From Vibrio viridaestus (lineage in GTDB: Bacteria; Pseudomonadota; Gammaproteobacteria; Enterobacterales; Vibrionaceae): a stretch of DNA of 64,000 nucleotides. The position numbers and the translations under genes were made by a program. The notes under the pieces are model-generated. The model had not been told where the DNA came from. It saw only the letters and a program-made list of their open reading frames with translations, and did no database searches. The DNA lies in contig NZ_RJVQ01000003.1 in the NCBI RefSeq assembly GCF_003856525.1, positions 558,001 through 622,000 of the forward strand, read 5' to 3'. Below are positions 34,339 to 42,144 of the stretch, piece after piece (the first letter of the stretch is position 1; every line of letters begins with the position of its first letter).

Positions 34339-35823
34339 ATGAACGCATACGATAAGTTAATCGCACACTCAAAGAAAGTATCTCGGTTTGAACATCTCTC
34401 TGCCATTTGTGGCTGGGATCAGGCGGCTGTCATGCCATCCGGAGGTGCTCAGGCTCGTTCAGAAGCGATGGCAGAGCTGCATGTGCATATCCATAGCCTT
34501 TTGACTCAACCTGAAATTGGCGAATGGATTAATGAATCCGAATCGCTTGCTTTATCAGAGATACAAAAAGCGGAGATTCGTGAGATTCGCCAGCAGTGGC
34601 AAAATGCTAATATCCTTCCCGAATCACTTGTCGAAGCTAAATCACTGGCAGGCGCAAAATGTGAGCATGCATGGCGCACTCAACGACAATCTAATGACTG
34701 GAATGGCTTTGCAAAAAACTGGGCAGAGGTTGTGAAACTCTCGCGTGAGGAAGCACAAATACGAGCTGAGGCAACGGGGCTGACTCCTTACGATGCGATG
34801 ATGCAGTTGTATGAACCTGGTCAATCATCAGCGAATCTTGACTCCATTTTTAATGATGTGAAAAGTTGGCTACCTAGCCTTATTGAAGAAGTCATTGAAA
34901 AGCAGTCTTCGGAAGACGTCTCTCTTCCCAATGGGCTATACGCTACAGAAAAGCAAAAAGCATTAGGCTTAGATGTCATGAAAACATTGGGATTTGATTT
35001 TAACCACGGCCGGTTGGATGAGAGTATTCACCCGTTTTGCGGCGGTGTTCCATCCGACGTTCGCATTACTACTCGCTATAATCCCGATGAATTTGTTCAG
35101 TCTTTGATGGGTATCGTTCATGAAACAGGCCATGCGAGATATGAGCAAGGTCTGCCTAAATCCTTGGCAGGTACACCAGCGGGAAATGCCCGTTCTATGG
35201 GAATCCATGAGTCCCAGTCTCTTTTTTTCGAAATGCAAATCGGTCGAAATCCCCTATTCATTGAAAGCCTCGCTGATATGGCAAAGCAACACTTTGGTGC
35301 GGATAACGATCCTGTTTTTGCAACAGACAATTTTGTAAACCTTTATACTCGCGTCAATAAAGGTTTCATCCGAGTTGATGCAGATGAAGTCACCTATCCT
35401 GCCCACGTTATCTTGCGCTATGAAATAGAACGGGATTTGATCAACGGCACTATCGATTATCAAGATGTTCCAGAACTTTGGGATCATAAAATGCAAGCCT
35501 ATTTAGGATTATCAACAAAAGACAATTTTAAAAACGGTTGCATGCAGGACATTCATTGGACAGATGGATCGTTCGGCTACTTTCCTTCCTATTCATTAGG
35601 CGCAATGTATGCCGCTCAGTTTATGTCAAAGATTAGTCAGTCTCTAGACGTCAATTCATTGCTTAAAAACCGAGATCTAACTCCAATTTTTGAATGGCTA
35701 CATAAAAATATCTGGGCGCATGGTAGCCTTCTGAAAACAAAAGATTTAGTCAAACAAGCAACAGGTCAGGACTTAAATCCGAGCTTCTTCAAAGCTCATT
35801 TACAACAGCGCTACCTTTCATAA
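34339..35823 (+). CDS. M32-family metallocarboxypeptidase
   Basis: The 494-residue enzyme carries the zinc motif HETGH at residues 261-265 ('GIVHETGHARYEQGLP'), followed by 'HESQSLFFE' with a further Glu ligand, and the N-terminal 'CGWDQAAVMPSGGAQARSEA'. This is the thermostable carboxypeptidase 1 (M32) family, which cleaves C-terminal residues from peptides in the cytoplasm. The length is normal and there is no signal peptide. Its start lies 15 bases after an AGG-containing stretch. It is divergent from the T6SS cluster and marks the boundary of that cluster. Confidence 0.95.
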   Translation: MNAYDKLIAHSKKVSRFEHLSAICGWDQAAVMPSGGAQARSEAMAELHVHIHSLLTQPEIGEWINESESLALSEIQKAEIREIRQQWQNANILPESLVEAKSLAGAKCEHAWRTQRQSNDWNGFAKNWAEVVKLSREEAQIRAEATGLTPYDAMMQLYEPGQSSANLDSIFNDVKSWLPSLIEEVIEKQSSEDVSLPNGLYATEKQKALGLDVMKTLGFDFNHGRLDESIHPFCGGVPSDVRITTRYNPDEFVQSLMGIVHETGHARYEQGLPKSLAGTPAGNARSMGIHESQSLFFEMQIGRNPLFIESLADMAKQHFGADNDPVFATDNFVNLYTRVNKGFIRVDADEVTYPAHVILRYEIERDLINGTIDYQDVPELWDHKMQAYLGLSTKDNFKNGCMQDIHWTDGSFGYFPSYSLGAMYAAQFMSKISQSLDVNSLLKNRDLTPIFEWLHKNIWAHGSLLKTKDLVKQATGQDLNPSFFKAHLQQRYLS

Positions 35824-35974
35824 TCATTTGAATAGTAAGGTTAAGAATACAATTTACCGAGCTTAAGCTAAAAGTAGGATTTTCTTGTCTCTTGTAGTGG
35901 TTGTGTGGGTGTGTCGCATGTTTTGGACTACACTTTATTTGGGCATCTGCAGAAGCCACTAGGAGGAAAGGATA

Positions 35975-36280
35975 ATGATTACTGTACATCGGGAATACAC
36001 ACTACAAACCCCCGACCACCCACATGCGCATGTCGAAGTTTGTCCTACTGGCGTGATTGAGGTTGAAATTGTTGAATCCAAAGAATGTTACAGTTGCGAT
36101 CTTGACCGCTTAGCGTTTAAAGATTCAGGTTCTAAGACAAAATTGGTCGGGTTGAAACATCCCAATAAAAACTTAGTTGCTTGGGAAATCGCTCTCCACA
36201 CCAATGATGCAACTGAACTTGTTGAAATAGTCGCGCAGGTAAATGAAGAATACGAGACATTGATGAACGACTTGATGTAG
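35975..36280 (+). CDS. Conserved hypothetical protein, 101 residues
   Basis: The small protein has mixed charge, two Cys in 'CYSCDL' and several His near the N-terminus ('DHPHAHVEVC'). It ends with an acidic helix ('VAQVNEEYETLMNDLM'). No family is recognised. A very strong ribosome site (AGGAGGAAAGG) precedes the ATG and a two-way terminator follows. These features support a real and well-translated gene. The Cys/His pattern could bind a metal, but this is speculation. Confidence 0.68.
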   Translation: MITVHREYTLQTPDHPHAHVEVCPTGVIEVEIVESKECYSCDLDRLAFKDSGSKTKLVGLKHPNKNLVAWEIALHTNDATELVEIVAQVNEEYETLMNDLM

Positions 36281-36298
36281 TCTTCTATTACCAAAAAT

Positions 36299-36324
36299 AA
36301 AAGCCTAGCATTTGCTAGGCTTTT
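36299..36324. terminator. Bidirectional intrinsic terminator
   Basis: AAAAGCCTAGC and GCTAGGCTTTT flank a 4-base loop. A and T runs on both sides suit the converging hypothetical gene and the mmsA-like gene. Confidence 0.9.
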
Positions 36325-36355
36325 CAACATCAAAGAGAATGTAAAATCTAATTGA

Positions 36356-37870
36356 TTAGATTGTACCATCCCAAGTGTTAGTAGTGTGTTTTTTACCTTC
36401 TTCTTCATCGAACCACGTTGTAGTAACAGTTTTAAGTTCTGTAAAGAAGCGAACACCATCTTCACCCATCGCGTGTAAATCACCGAAGAATGAATGTTTG
36501 TGACCAGTAAAGCCGAAGATACCAACAGGAACTGGGATACCAACGTTAACACCAACCATACCACCGTCTGTTTGTTTAGCAAACTGACGAGCATAGTAGC
36601 CTGATTGAGTATAGATAACGCTACCGTTCGCAAATTCGTTTGCGTTCATCTGAGCGATACCTTCTTCGAAGCTCTTAACACGTTTGATACATAGAACTGG
36701 ACCAAATACTTCTTTCTGACCGATTTCCATTTCAGGAGTTACATGGTCAAACAGAGTTGGACCTACGTAGAAGCCGTTTTCGTAGCCTTCAACAGTGACC
36801 TGACGACCGTCAACAACAAGTTTCGCGCCTTCTGAGATACCTTTTTCGATCCAGTTGGTAACAAACTCTTTGTGACCCGCGTTGATGACAGGGCCTAATT
36901 GGCTGTCTTTACTTGTAGCAGGACCAACTTTAAGTTCTTTCATTTTAGAAACAAGTAGTTCTACTAAATCGTCTGCGATTTCTTCTTCAGCCACGATTAC
37001 TGGAAGCGCCATACAACGTTCACCAGCACAACCGAATGAAGAGTTCATGATACCAGCAACAGTACGAGGTAAGTGTGCGTCTTTTAGTACTAGCGCGTGG
37101 TTTTTCGCTTCAGTCAATGCTTGTACACGTTTACCATTTGCAGCTGCAGTTGAGTAAATGTGTAGACCAACGCCAGTAGAACCAACGAAAGAAACACCTT
37201 TGATATCTGGGTGTCTTAGAAGTAGTTCTGATTCGTGACGAGAACATGTTACTAAGTTTAGAACACCAGCAGGTAGGCCAGCTTCTTCCCATAGTTCCAG
37301 AATACGCATTGAAGTTTGAGGTACAAAACTTGCTGCTTTGATAACTAGAGTGTTACCAGTTGCGATTGCCATTGGAGCCATCCAGCCCATTGGGATCATT
37401 GCAGGGAAATTCCATGGTGCGATACCAGCGAAAACACCCATAGGTTCTTTGAACTGAACTGTGTCGTAGCCACGGCTAACGTTCATCAAAGAAGTGCCTT
37501 TCATTAAGTGTGGGATACCACATGCAAACTCAACAACTTCTGTTACTTTTAAAACGTCGCCTTTAGCTTCGTTCCAACATTTACCATTTTCTAAAGCAAC
37601 AAGTGCAGTTAATTCATCTAGATGCTCGTCTAGAAGAGTTTTCATTTTAAATAGAACTTGAACACGTTTGTTAGGTGGAGTTTCTTTCCAACTTTCAAAT
37701 GCTGTTTTCGCTGTAGAGATAGCTTCTTCTACTTCTTCAATTGTACATTTAGGAGCAAGGGCAATAACTTCGCCATTTGAAGGGTTGTGACAATCCATGT
37801 ACTCGGAAGTTTTAGACTCTTTCCATCCTGCAGCGTAGTATTTTAGCTTCTTAGGTGTGTTATCTGACAT
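36356..37870 (-). CDS. mmsA: CoA-acylating methylmalonate-semialdehyde dehydrogenase
   Basis: The 504-residue aldehyde dehydrogenase has 'GIAPWNFPAMIPMGWMAPMA', the NAD loop 'FVGSTGVGLHIYSTAAANGK' and the catalytic Cys in 'SSFGCAGERCMALPVI'. These fit the MMSDH subgroup. It converts malonic or methylmalonic semialdehyde to acetyl- or propionyl-CoA in valine or inositol breakdown. No other valine or inositol genes are adjacent, so the pathway cannot be set. The codon use is like that of a well-expressed gene, and the operon appears to be single-gene. Confidence 0.9.
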   Translation of the reverse strand: MSDNTPKKLKYYAAGWKESKTSEYMDCHNPSNGEVIALAPKCTIEEVEEAISTAKTAFESWKETPPNKRVQVLFKMKTLLDEHLDELTALVALENGKCWNEAKGDVLKVTEVVEFACGIPHLMKGTSLMNVSRGYDTVQFKEPMGVFAGIAPWNFPAMIPMGWMAPMAIATGNTLVIKAASFVPQTSMRILELWEEAGLPAGVLNLVTCSRHESELLLRHPDIKGVSFVGSTGVGLHIYSTAAANGKRVQALTEAKNHALVLKDAHLPRTVAGIMNSSFGCAGERCMALPVIVAEEEIADDLVELLVSKMKELKVGPATSKDSQLGPVINAGHKEFVTNWIEKGISEGAKLVVDGRQVTVEGYENGFYVGPTLFDHVTPEMEIGQKEVFGPVLCIKRVKSFEEGIAQMNANEFANGSVIYTQSGYYARQFAKQTDGGMVGVNVGIPVPVGIFGFTGHKHSFFGDLHAMGEDGVRFFTELKTVTTTWFDEEEGKKHTTNTWDGTI

Positions 37871-38258
37871 TCTTAATTCACCTTAATCTTTGAGACATTG
37901 TAATTAGATATTTCTTTTTGTTTACCGTTTGAGTTATTTCCATCAAGCTCAGCGGGGTTCACTCTCTCCTTCGAAATATCCTCGGACAACAACTTACCTC
38001 ATTATGCGATTGTAACAATGGATATTGGTCACATTTTTATTCAATTCTTACTAAAAATTAGAATATTTGTATCATTTTTTTAAAATAAGCGTTCTAAAAT
38101 ATGTGCCACAAACCAAAATAAGGCTCATTTTGAGATTTTAATCACTAATATTAGACTTAAAGTGAAATGAATATTTCATGCAGTGATCGCCACTTTTCAA
38201 ATTAAACTAAATTAATTTCATAATGAAAGTGGCATGATACATTGATTGTGGGAATCGA
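37871..38258. other. 388-base AT-rich gap
   Basis: No gene or RNA is recognised. It must contain the mmsA promoter on the minus strand and lies past the end of the HAD gene. The base composition is markedly AT-rich; I see no clear terminator, palindrome or repeat. Confidence 0.5.
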
Positions 38259-38909
38259 TTAACTTTGGGTGAGAAATGCTAAGACCTGATGCAAATCATC
38301 AAATTGATTATCTGAAAAACTGAACTTATCAGCACAGCAATTATGATTAACTATGTATGTCGTCATACTCGCTGCTTTAGCCGCAATCAATCCAGTTAGA
38401 CTGTCTTCTATTACTAGGCAATCTGCTGGCGATACGCCAAGTTGTTGAGCTGTCGATAAATATACTGAAGGGTGAGGCTTTCCGTAAGGTTCCAAATCAG
38501 CACTTCTTATTACACTGAAATACGATTTTATTTGTAATTTACTTAGAACCGCATCGACCACACGAATGCTGGAAGAAGTTGCCAGTCCAATTTTAAGCTG
38601 GTTTTGCAACAAAAACTGCAATATTTCCGTTACTCCAGGAAGCATATCCCCTTGTGATTGAATCAGCTGACAAATACGGTCTAAAATCGCATTTTCCAGC
38701 TGCTTTACATCAGCATTGATTGAGAATTCACGACACCAAATTGATGCTATTGCATCAATGCGTTTTCCCATGGTTTTCGCGATACATTGCTCAACGGTAA
38801 TGGTAATACCCAACTTCGCCATTGTTTCGATTTGTGCCTGTTGCCATAGAGGCTCAGAGTCAATCAAAACACCATCCATATCAAAAATTACGGCTTTAAA
38901 ACTTTTCAA
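38259..38909 (-). CDS. HAD-family sugar phosphatase (HxpB/YniC-like)
   Basis: The 216-residue protein has the HAD nucleophile motif 'VIFDMDGVLIDSEPLWQQAQ' (two Asp). A cap region follows, then the Ser/Thr motif in 'IGLATSSSIRVVDAVLSKL' and 'KPHPSVYLSTAQQLGVSPAD' with the Lys and 'CLVIEDSLTGLIAAKAA'. This is the beta-phosphoglucomutase/2-deoxyglucose-6-phosphatase-like branch, which removes phosphate from sugars such as hexitol phosphates. It follows the arabinitol dehydrogenase gene on the same strand by 88 bases, so a role in sugar-alcohol metabolism or detoxification is plausible. Confidence 0.85.
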   Translation of the reverse strand: MKSFKAVIFDMDGVLIDSEPLWQQAQIETMAKLGITITVEQCIAKTMGKRIDAIASIWCREFSINADVKQLENAILDRICQLIQSQGDMLPGVTEILQFLLQNQLKIGLATSSSIRVVDAVLSKLQIKSYFSVIRSADLEPYGKPHPSVYLSTAQQLGVSPADCLVIEDSLTGLIAAKAASMTTYIVNHNCCADKFSFSDNQFDDLHQVLAFLTQS

Positions 38910-38934
38910 AATAATCTCTTCTTCTACACATAAT

Positions 38935-38959
38935 TAGAGCACAGCGTCACTGTGCTCTA
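38935..38959 (-). repeat. Hairpin between dalD and the HAD gene
   Basis: TAGAGCACAG and CTGTGCTCTA form a 10-base perfect stem with a 5-base loop. On the minus strand no T run follows, so it is more likely a stabiliser or weak attenuator than a full terminator. Confidence 0.6.
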
Positions 38960-38997
38960 TCTTTTAATAAATTGCTTTAAACAATTTAAGTGACGCG

Positions 38998-40365
38998 CTA
39001 CTGTATTAAACGATAAACAGTCTGAATACTGTCACGAAGTAACGATTCAAATTCAGGTTTATCTGCCAAATGACTGAATAACGCATGATCGGTTGCATAC
39101 TGATGAATTGGATCATCAGACTGATACATTTGGTGAACAGCATCTGCATCTAAAATACCATCTTGATATTCATAAGGGAGTTGCCCATCGTGCCACTGCT
39201 CCATATAGACGAAGAAAAGTGCAGGTAACATTGCTGTTGCTTTTGGAATAGCACCTCTCTCATAACATTCGACCAGCGTTGGCGTAATCATTGCGGGTAT
39301 TTTTGAGAACCCATCTGCGGCAACACGCTGATTAGTATCTTGGATGTGAGGGTTAGTAAAACGTTCTAACACCACATCTCTGTAGTTTTCCAAGTCAATC
39401 CCGTTATCGCCCAAGCAGGGAATGACATCTTGTGTCACGTAATCGTATGCAAGCTTATACACACTTTCAGTTAATGTACTCTCATGGATATAAGACTGAC
39501 CCAGTAGTGTACCGGCCCATGCAATACAACTATGAGATGAGTTTAGGATGCGGATTTTGGCTTCTTCATAAGGCACTACCGACTCAACTAACTCAACACC
39601 TATCGATTCAAAATTAGGACGACCTGCGATAAAGTGATCTTCGATCACCCACTGAATAAAACTTTCTCCCATCACAGGTGCTTTATCAACAGTACCTGTT
39701 TTTTCTCTAATTCTTTCAGGTAGTGTCTCTGCTGGTCTAGGCGTAATTCTATCGACCATTGTATTCGGACAAGAAACATTGTTATCCATCCATTGCAATA
39801 TATCATCCCGCCCAAGCGCAGTTAAAAACTCAATGAGTCCGCCATGGAATCGTTCTCCGTTATGACGAACATTATCACAGCACAAAAGTGTTACAGGTCC
39901 GGTATTTAACTCTATTCTTTTCGCTAAAATCTTAGTGATCGCGGCATAGATAGTTTCATTGCCTCCGGAAAGATCCTTCATAATAGAAGAATTACTCTTA
40001 TCAAGCTGATGGGAAGTATCGAGATAGTACCCACCTTCAGTCACTGTAAAGGCTATAACCTTAGTTTTTTCCTGGGCTCCTTCTTCAATAAGTGGGGTTA
40101 AGTCAGGCTCCCACGATAATATTTTCTGGATGGAGTTTATTTCTTCATAAGCGCATTCACCTTTCGGACTGACGGTTTCTAGAATGTAACGACCAGCCTG
40201 TTCTTTTAGGGCATTTGCCACTCTCTCAGAGTCATTTCTAATATTACCGGCCGCTATCGCCCATGAGTTATCACCGTTTTTAATGAGCTGATTCATATAC
40301 CATGCCTGATGAGCACGGTGAAAGGAGCCTAGACCGATGTGTAACCATGTGTATTCGTTGTTCAT
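38998..40365 (-). CDS. dalD: D-arabinitol 4-dehydrogenase (mannitol dehydrogenase family)
   Basis: The 455-residue enzyme starts '[20 protein letters not shown]'. It has '[18 protein letters not shown]' and, in the catalytic region, '[20 protein letters not shown]' with the Lys, Asn and His that polarise the substrate in this family. This matches DalD, which oxidises D-arabinitol to D-xylulose with NAD. The length equals that of Klebsiella DalD (455). I place the start at 40365 because GAGAGG lies eight bases upstream; an earlier ATG would add 29 residues with no ribosome site. It is divergent from a SorC-type regulator gene. Confidence 0.88.
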   Translation of the reverse strand: MNNEYTWLHIGLGSFHRAHQAWYMNQLIKNGDNSWAIAAGNIRNDSERVANALKEQAGRYILETVSPKGECAYEEINSIQKILSWEPDLTPLIEEGAQEKTKVIAFTVTEGGYYLDTSHQLDKSNSSIMKDLSGGNETIYAAITKILAKRIELNTGPVTLLCCDNVRHNGERFHGGLIEFLTALGRDDILQWMDNNVSCPNTMVDRITPRPAETLPERIREKTGTVDKAPVMGESFIQWVIEDHFIAGRPNFESIGVELVESVVPYEEAKIRILNSSHSCIAWAGTLLGQSYIHESTLTESVYKLAYDYVTQDVIPCLGDNGIDLENYRDVVLERFTNPHIQDTNQRVAADGFSKIPAMITPTLVECYERGAIPKATAMLPALFFVYMEQWHDGQLPYEYQDGILDADAVHQMYQSDDPIHQYATDHALFSHLADKPEFESLLRDSIQTVYRLIQ

Positions 40366-40408
40366 TTCTTGCCTCTCGTTATTGGTTTTATTTGATTGCC
40401 ATTTTAAA

Positions 40409-40470
40409 TGAACAAATGACCAATTAAAGAGTAATTGATCACAAAGGAGCAAATGATATTTTATTGGTCA
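40409..40470. promoter_or_regulatory. Repeats in the dalD-regulator gap, candidate DalR sites
   Basis: Two direct copies of GARCAAATGA (40410-40419, 40447-40456) are 37 bases apart. TGACCAAT (40417-40424) and ATTGGTCA (40463-40470) form a perfect wide inverted repeat. They lie between the divergent dalD and SorC-family genes, where the regulator would be expected to bind. Confidence 0.5.
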
Positions 40471-40555
40471 AAAGAATACAATTAATTTAAGCTTAGGTAA
40501 TAGAACGCTATATCAGAAAATCCAAGGATAAAAACGCATTTGGGTGAGAAAGAAT

Positions 40556-41497
40556 ATGAGTGAAAATTACACAAAGTCTGAGTTAATGATGCGGGCTGCT
40601 TGGCTCTACTATGTCAATGGCAAAAATCAAAATGAAATAGCATCGGTCCTTGGTGTATCACGGCCGGTTGTTCAGCGGCTGATTGCAGCGGCTAAAGATG
40701 AAGGTGCTGTGTCAATCAGTATTCAGCACCCTATTGCGACTTGTCTTGACTATGCTGAGTTACTAAAAGAAAAATACCAATTGCACACATGCAATGTTGT
40801 TCCCGTCGCTCAAGGACAAAGCGTACTTGAGTGTATTGCTTATGGCGGTGCACAGACTATTAGCCAACACATCGAACAGAACTCAATTCATACAATTGGT
40901 ATTGGATCTGGTAATACGCTCAAGCGTTGCGTCAATCATCTTGAACCAAGAGATTTCAATCTAAAGCGTTGCGTTTCATTAATTAGCGCAATTGGTTTGG
41001 ATGGACAGTGTAATTACTATGATGACGTATCTCTGATGTTAGCCAGCAGAATTAAAGCTAACTACTATCAGCTTGCAGCACCACGATATGCTCTCGACAA
41101 ACGCGACATGGATATATGGTGTCATAATAGGCTGTATTTACATCATGCAGATGTCGCAAGCCAATGTGACATTACCTTTATCGGTTTAGGAGAGATTGGC
41201 AAAGATAGCCCAATTACAATCGATGGTTTTATATCTGAAGCCCAGAGTAAAGAATTAGAGCATCTAGGATGTATTGGCGAAATTCTCGGACGTTTCATTG
41301 ATATAGAAGGTCGACCGATAGAATGCAGTTTCAACGAGCTGGTAACAAGTTTCGATATACGGCGTAACAGTAGTCAGCGAATTGCTATCGCCGGAGGAGA
41401 GAGTAAACGGCCCCCTATTCTTGCTGCATTAAATGGCAAATGGATTAATGGTCTGGTTACGGATGAATTAACAGCGAAATGGCTATTAACAAAATAA
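40556..41497 (+). CDS. dalR: SorC-family sugar-responsive transcriptional regulator (DalR-like)
   Basis: The 313-residue protein has an N-terminal helix-turn-helix ('QNEIASVLGVSRPVVQRLIA') and a C-terminal SorC/DeoR sugar-binding domain ('SIHTIGIGSGNTLKRCVNHL', 'ITFIGLGEIGKDS', 'RIAIAGGESKRPPILAALNG'). These proteins bind a sugar phosphate or sugar and control the neighbouring catabolic genes. It is divergent from dalD, as dalR is in Klebsiella. The ATG at 40556 has GAGAAAG upstream; a GTG 12 bases earlier is an alternative. The ligand is likely D-arabinitol or D-xylulose (inferred). Confidence 0.82.
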   Translation: MSENYTKSELMMRAAWLYYVNGKNQNEIASVLGVSRPVVQRLIAAAKDEGAVSISIQHPIATCLDYAELLKEKYQLHTCNVVPVAQGQSVLECIAYGGAQTISQHIEQNSIHTIGIGSGNTLKRCVNHLEPRDFNLKRCVSLISAIGLDGQCNYYDDVSLMLASRIKANYYQLAAPRYALDKRDMDIWCHNRLYLHHADVASQCDITFIGLGEIGKDSPITIDGFISEAQSKELEHLGCIGEILGRFIDIEGRPIECSFNELVTSFDIRRNSSQRIAIAGGESKRPPILAALNGKWINGLVTDELTAKWLLTK

Positions 41498-41499
41498 AA

Positions 41500-41523
41500 A
41501 GACGAGTGGACTAGCACTCGTCT
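41500..41523 (-). terminator. Intrinsic terminator between regulator and outer-membrane protein genes
   Basis: AGACGAGTG and CACTCGTCT form a 9-base stem with a 6-base loop. On the minus strand a T-rich run follows, so it suits the outer-membrane protein gene; it may also serve the plus-strand regulator. Confidence 0.8.
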
Positions 41524-41545
41524 CATATAGAATATGGTGGTTATT

Positions 41546-42028
41546 CTACATAAAGTGGAACGATGCATTGAACATAAATGTGCCCATGTCATCGCTATCC
41601 ATCACATATCTTTGATAACTAAAGCCAATAGAAAGTGGTCCGCTCAAGAAGTATTCAGCTCCAACACCATACATTAGATCCACACCATCATCGATCTTTT
41701 GCCCGTTAACTTTTTCGTCCCATTTATGCAAACCACCCTTAGCATAAATATGGAGAGGACCAAAATCTAAACTAGGCTTTAAAGCTAAATACGCTGTACT
41801 CGCTTCCGTTTCCTGCCCAGGGGCTGTATCAATACTATTAAATTTCGTGATACCGCCTTCAATACCGATGAATGGCAAAATCCCCGTCCCTAAATGGACT
41901 GAGTACGCTGTACCATGATCACCTTTGTAAGTTGACTCACCAGCGGAAGCACCACCGTATAATAAAGAGTCTGCATTTGCCGATGTGGCAACGAGTGCCA
42001 GAGCAAAACCCGCTAGTGTCTTTTTCAT
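41546..42028 (-). CDS. Small outer-membrane beta-barrel protein
   Basis: The 160-residue protein has a signal peptide ('MKKTLAGFALALVATSANAD'). It is followed by alternating hydrophobic strands rich in aromatic and glycine residues ('YGGASAGESTYKGDHGTAYS', 'LHIYAKGGLHKWDEK', 'DLMYGVGAEYFLSGPLSIGF') and an end near Phe ('FNASFHFM'). This is the pattern of an eight-stranded OmpX/OmpA-like barrel. It is probably an outer-membrane protein of unknown role. It is a single gene on the minus strand, downstream of hrpA. Confidence 0.8.
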   Translation of the reverse strand: MKKTLAGFALALVATSANADSLLYGGASAGESTYKGDHGTAYSVHLGTGILPFIGIEGGITKFNSIDTAPGQETEASTAYLALKPSLDFGPLHIYAKGGLHKWDEKVNGQKIDDGVDLMYGVGAEYFLSGPLSIGFSYQRYVMDSDDMGTFMFNASFHFM

Positions 42029-42055
42029 CGTATTATCCTTTCTACTTACATTACG

Positions 42056-42084
42056 GCCGATAGTACAAACTTAGGACTATCGGC
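42056..42084 (-). terminator. Hairpin after hrpA
   Basis: GCCGATAGT and ACTATCGGC form a perfect 9-base stem with an 11-base loop, 61 bases past the hrpA stop. No T run follows, so function as a terminator is uncertain. Confidence 0.45.
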
Positions 42085-42144
42085 AATGTTTTGCCACTTG
42101 GAAGCAATTTCCAGTATGTAAGTAACTCAGAGCAAAGACTGTGC

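Noticed and set aside
36088-36633. 181-residue minus-strand open frame across the terminator and into the mmsA-like gene
   Set aside because: It overlaps two better supported genes and a strong two-way terminator, and its composition is not protein-like.
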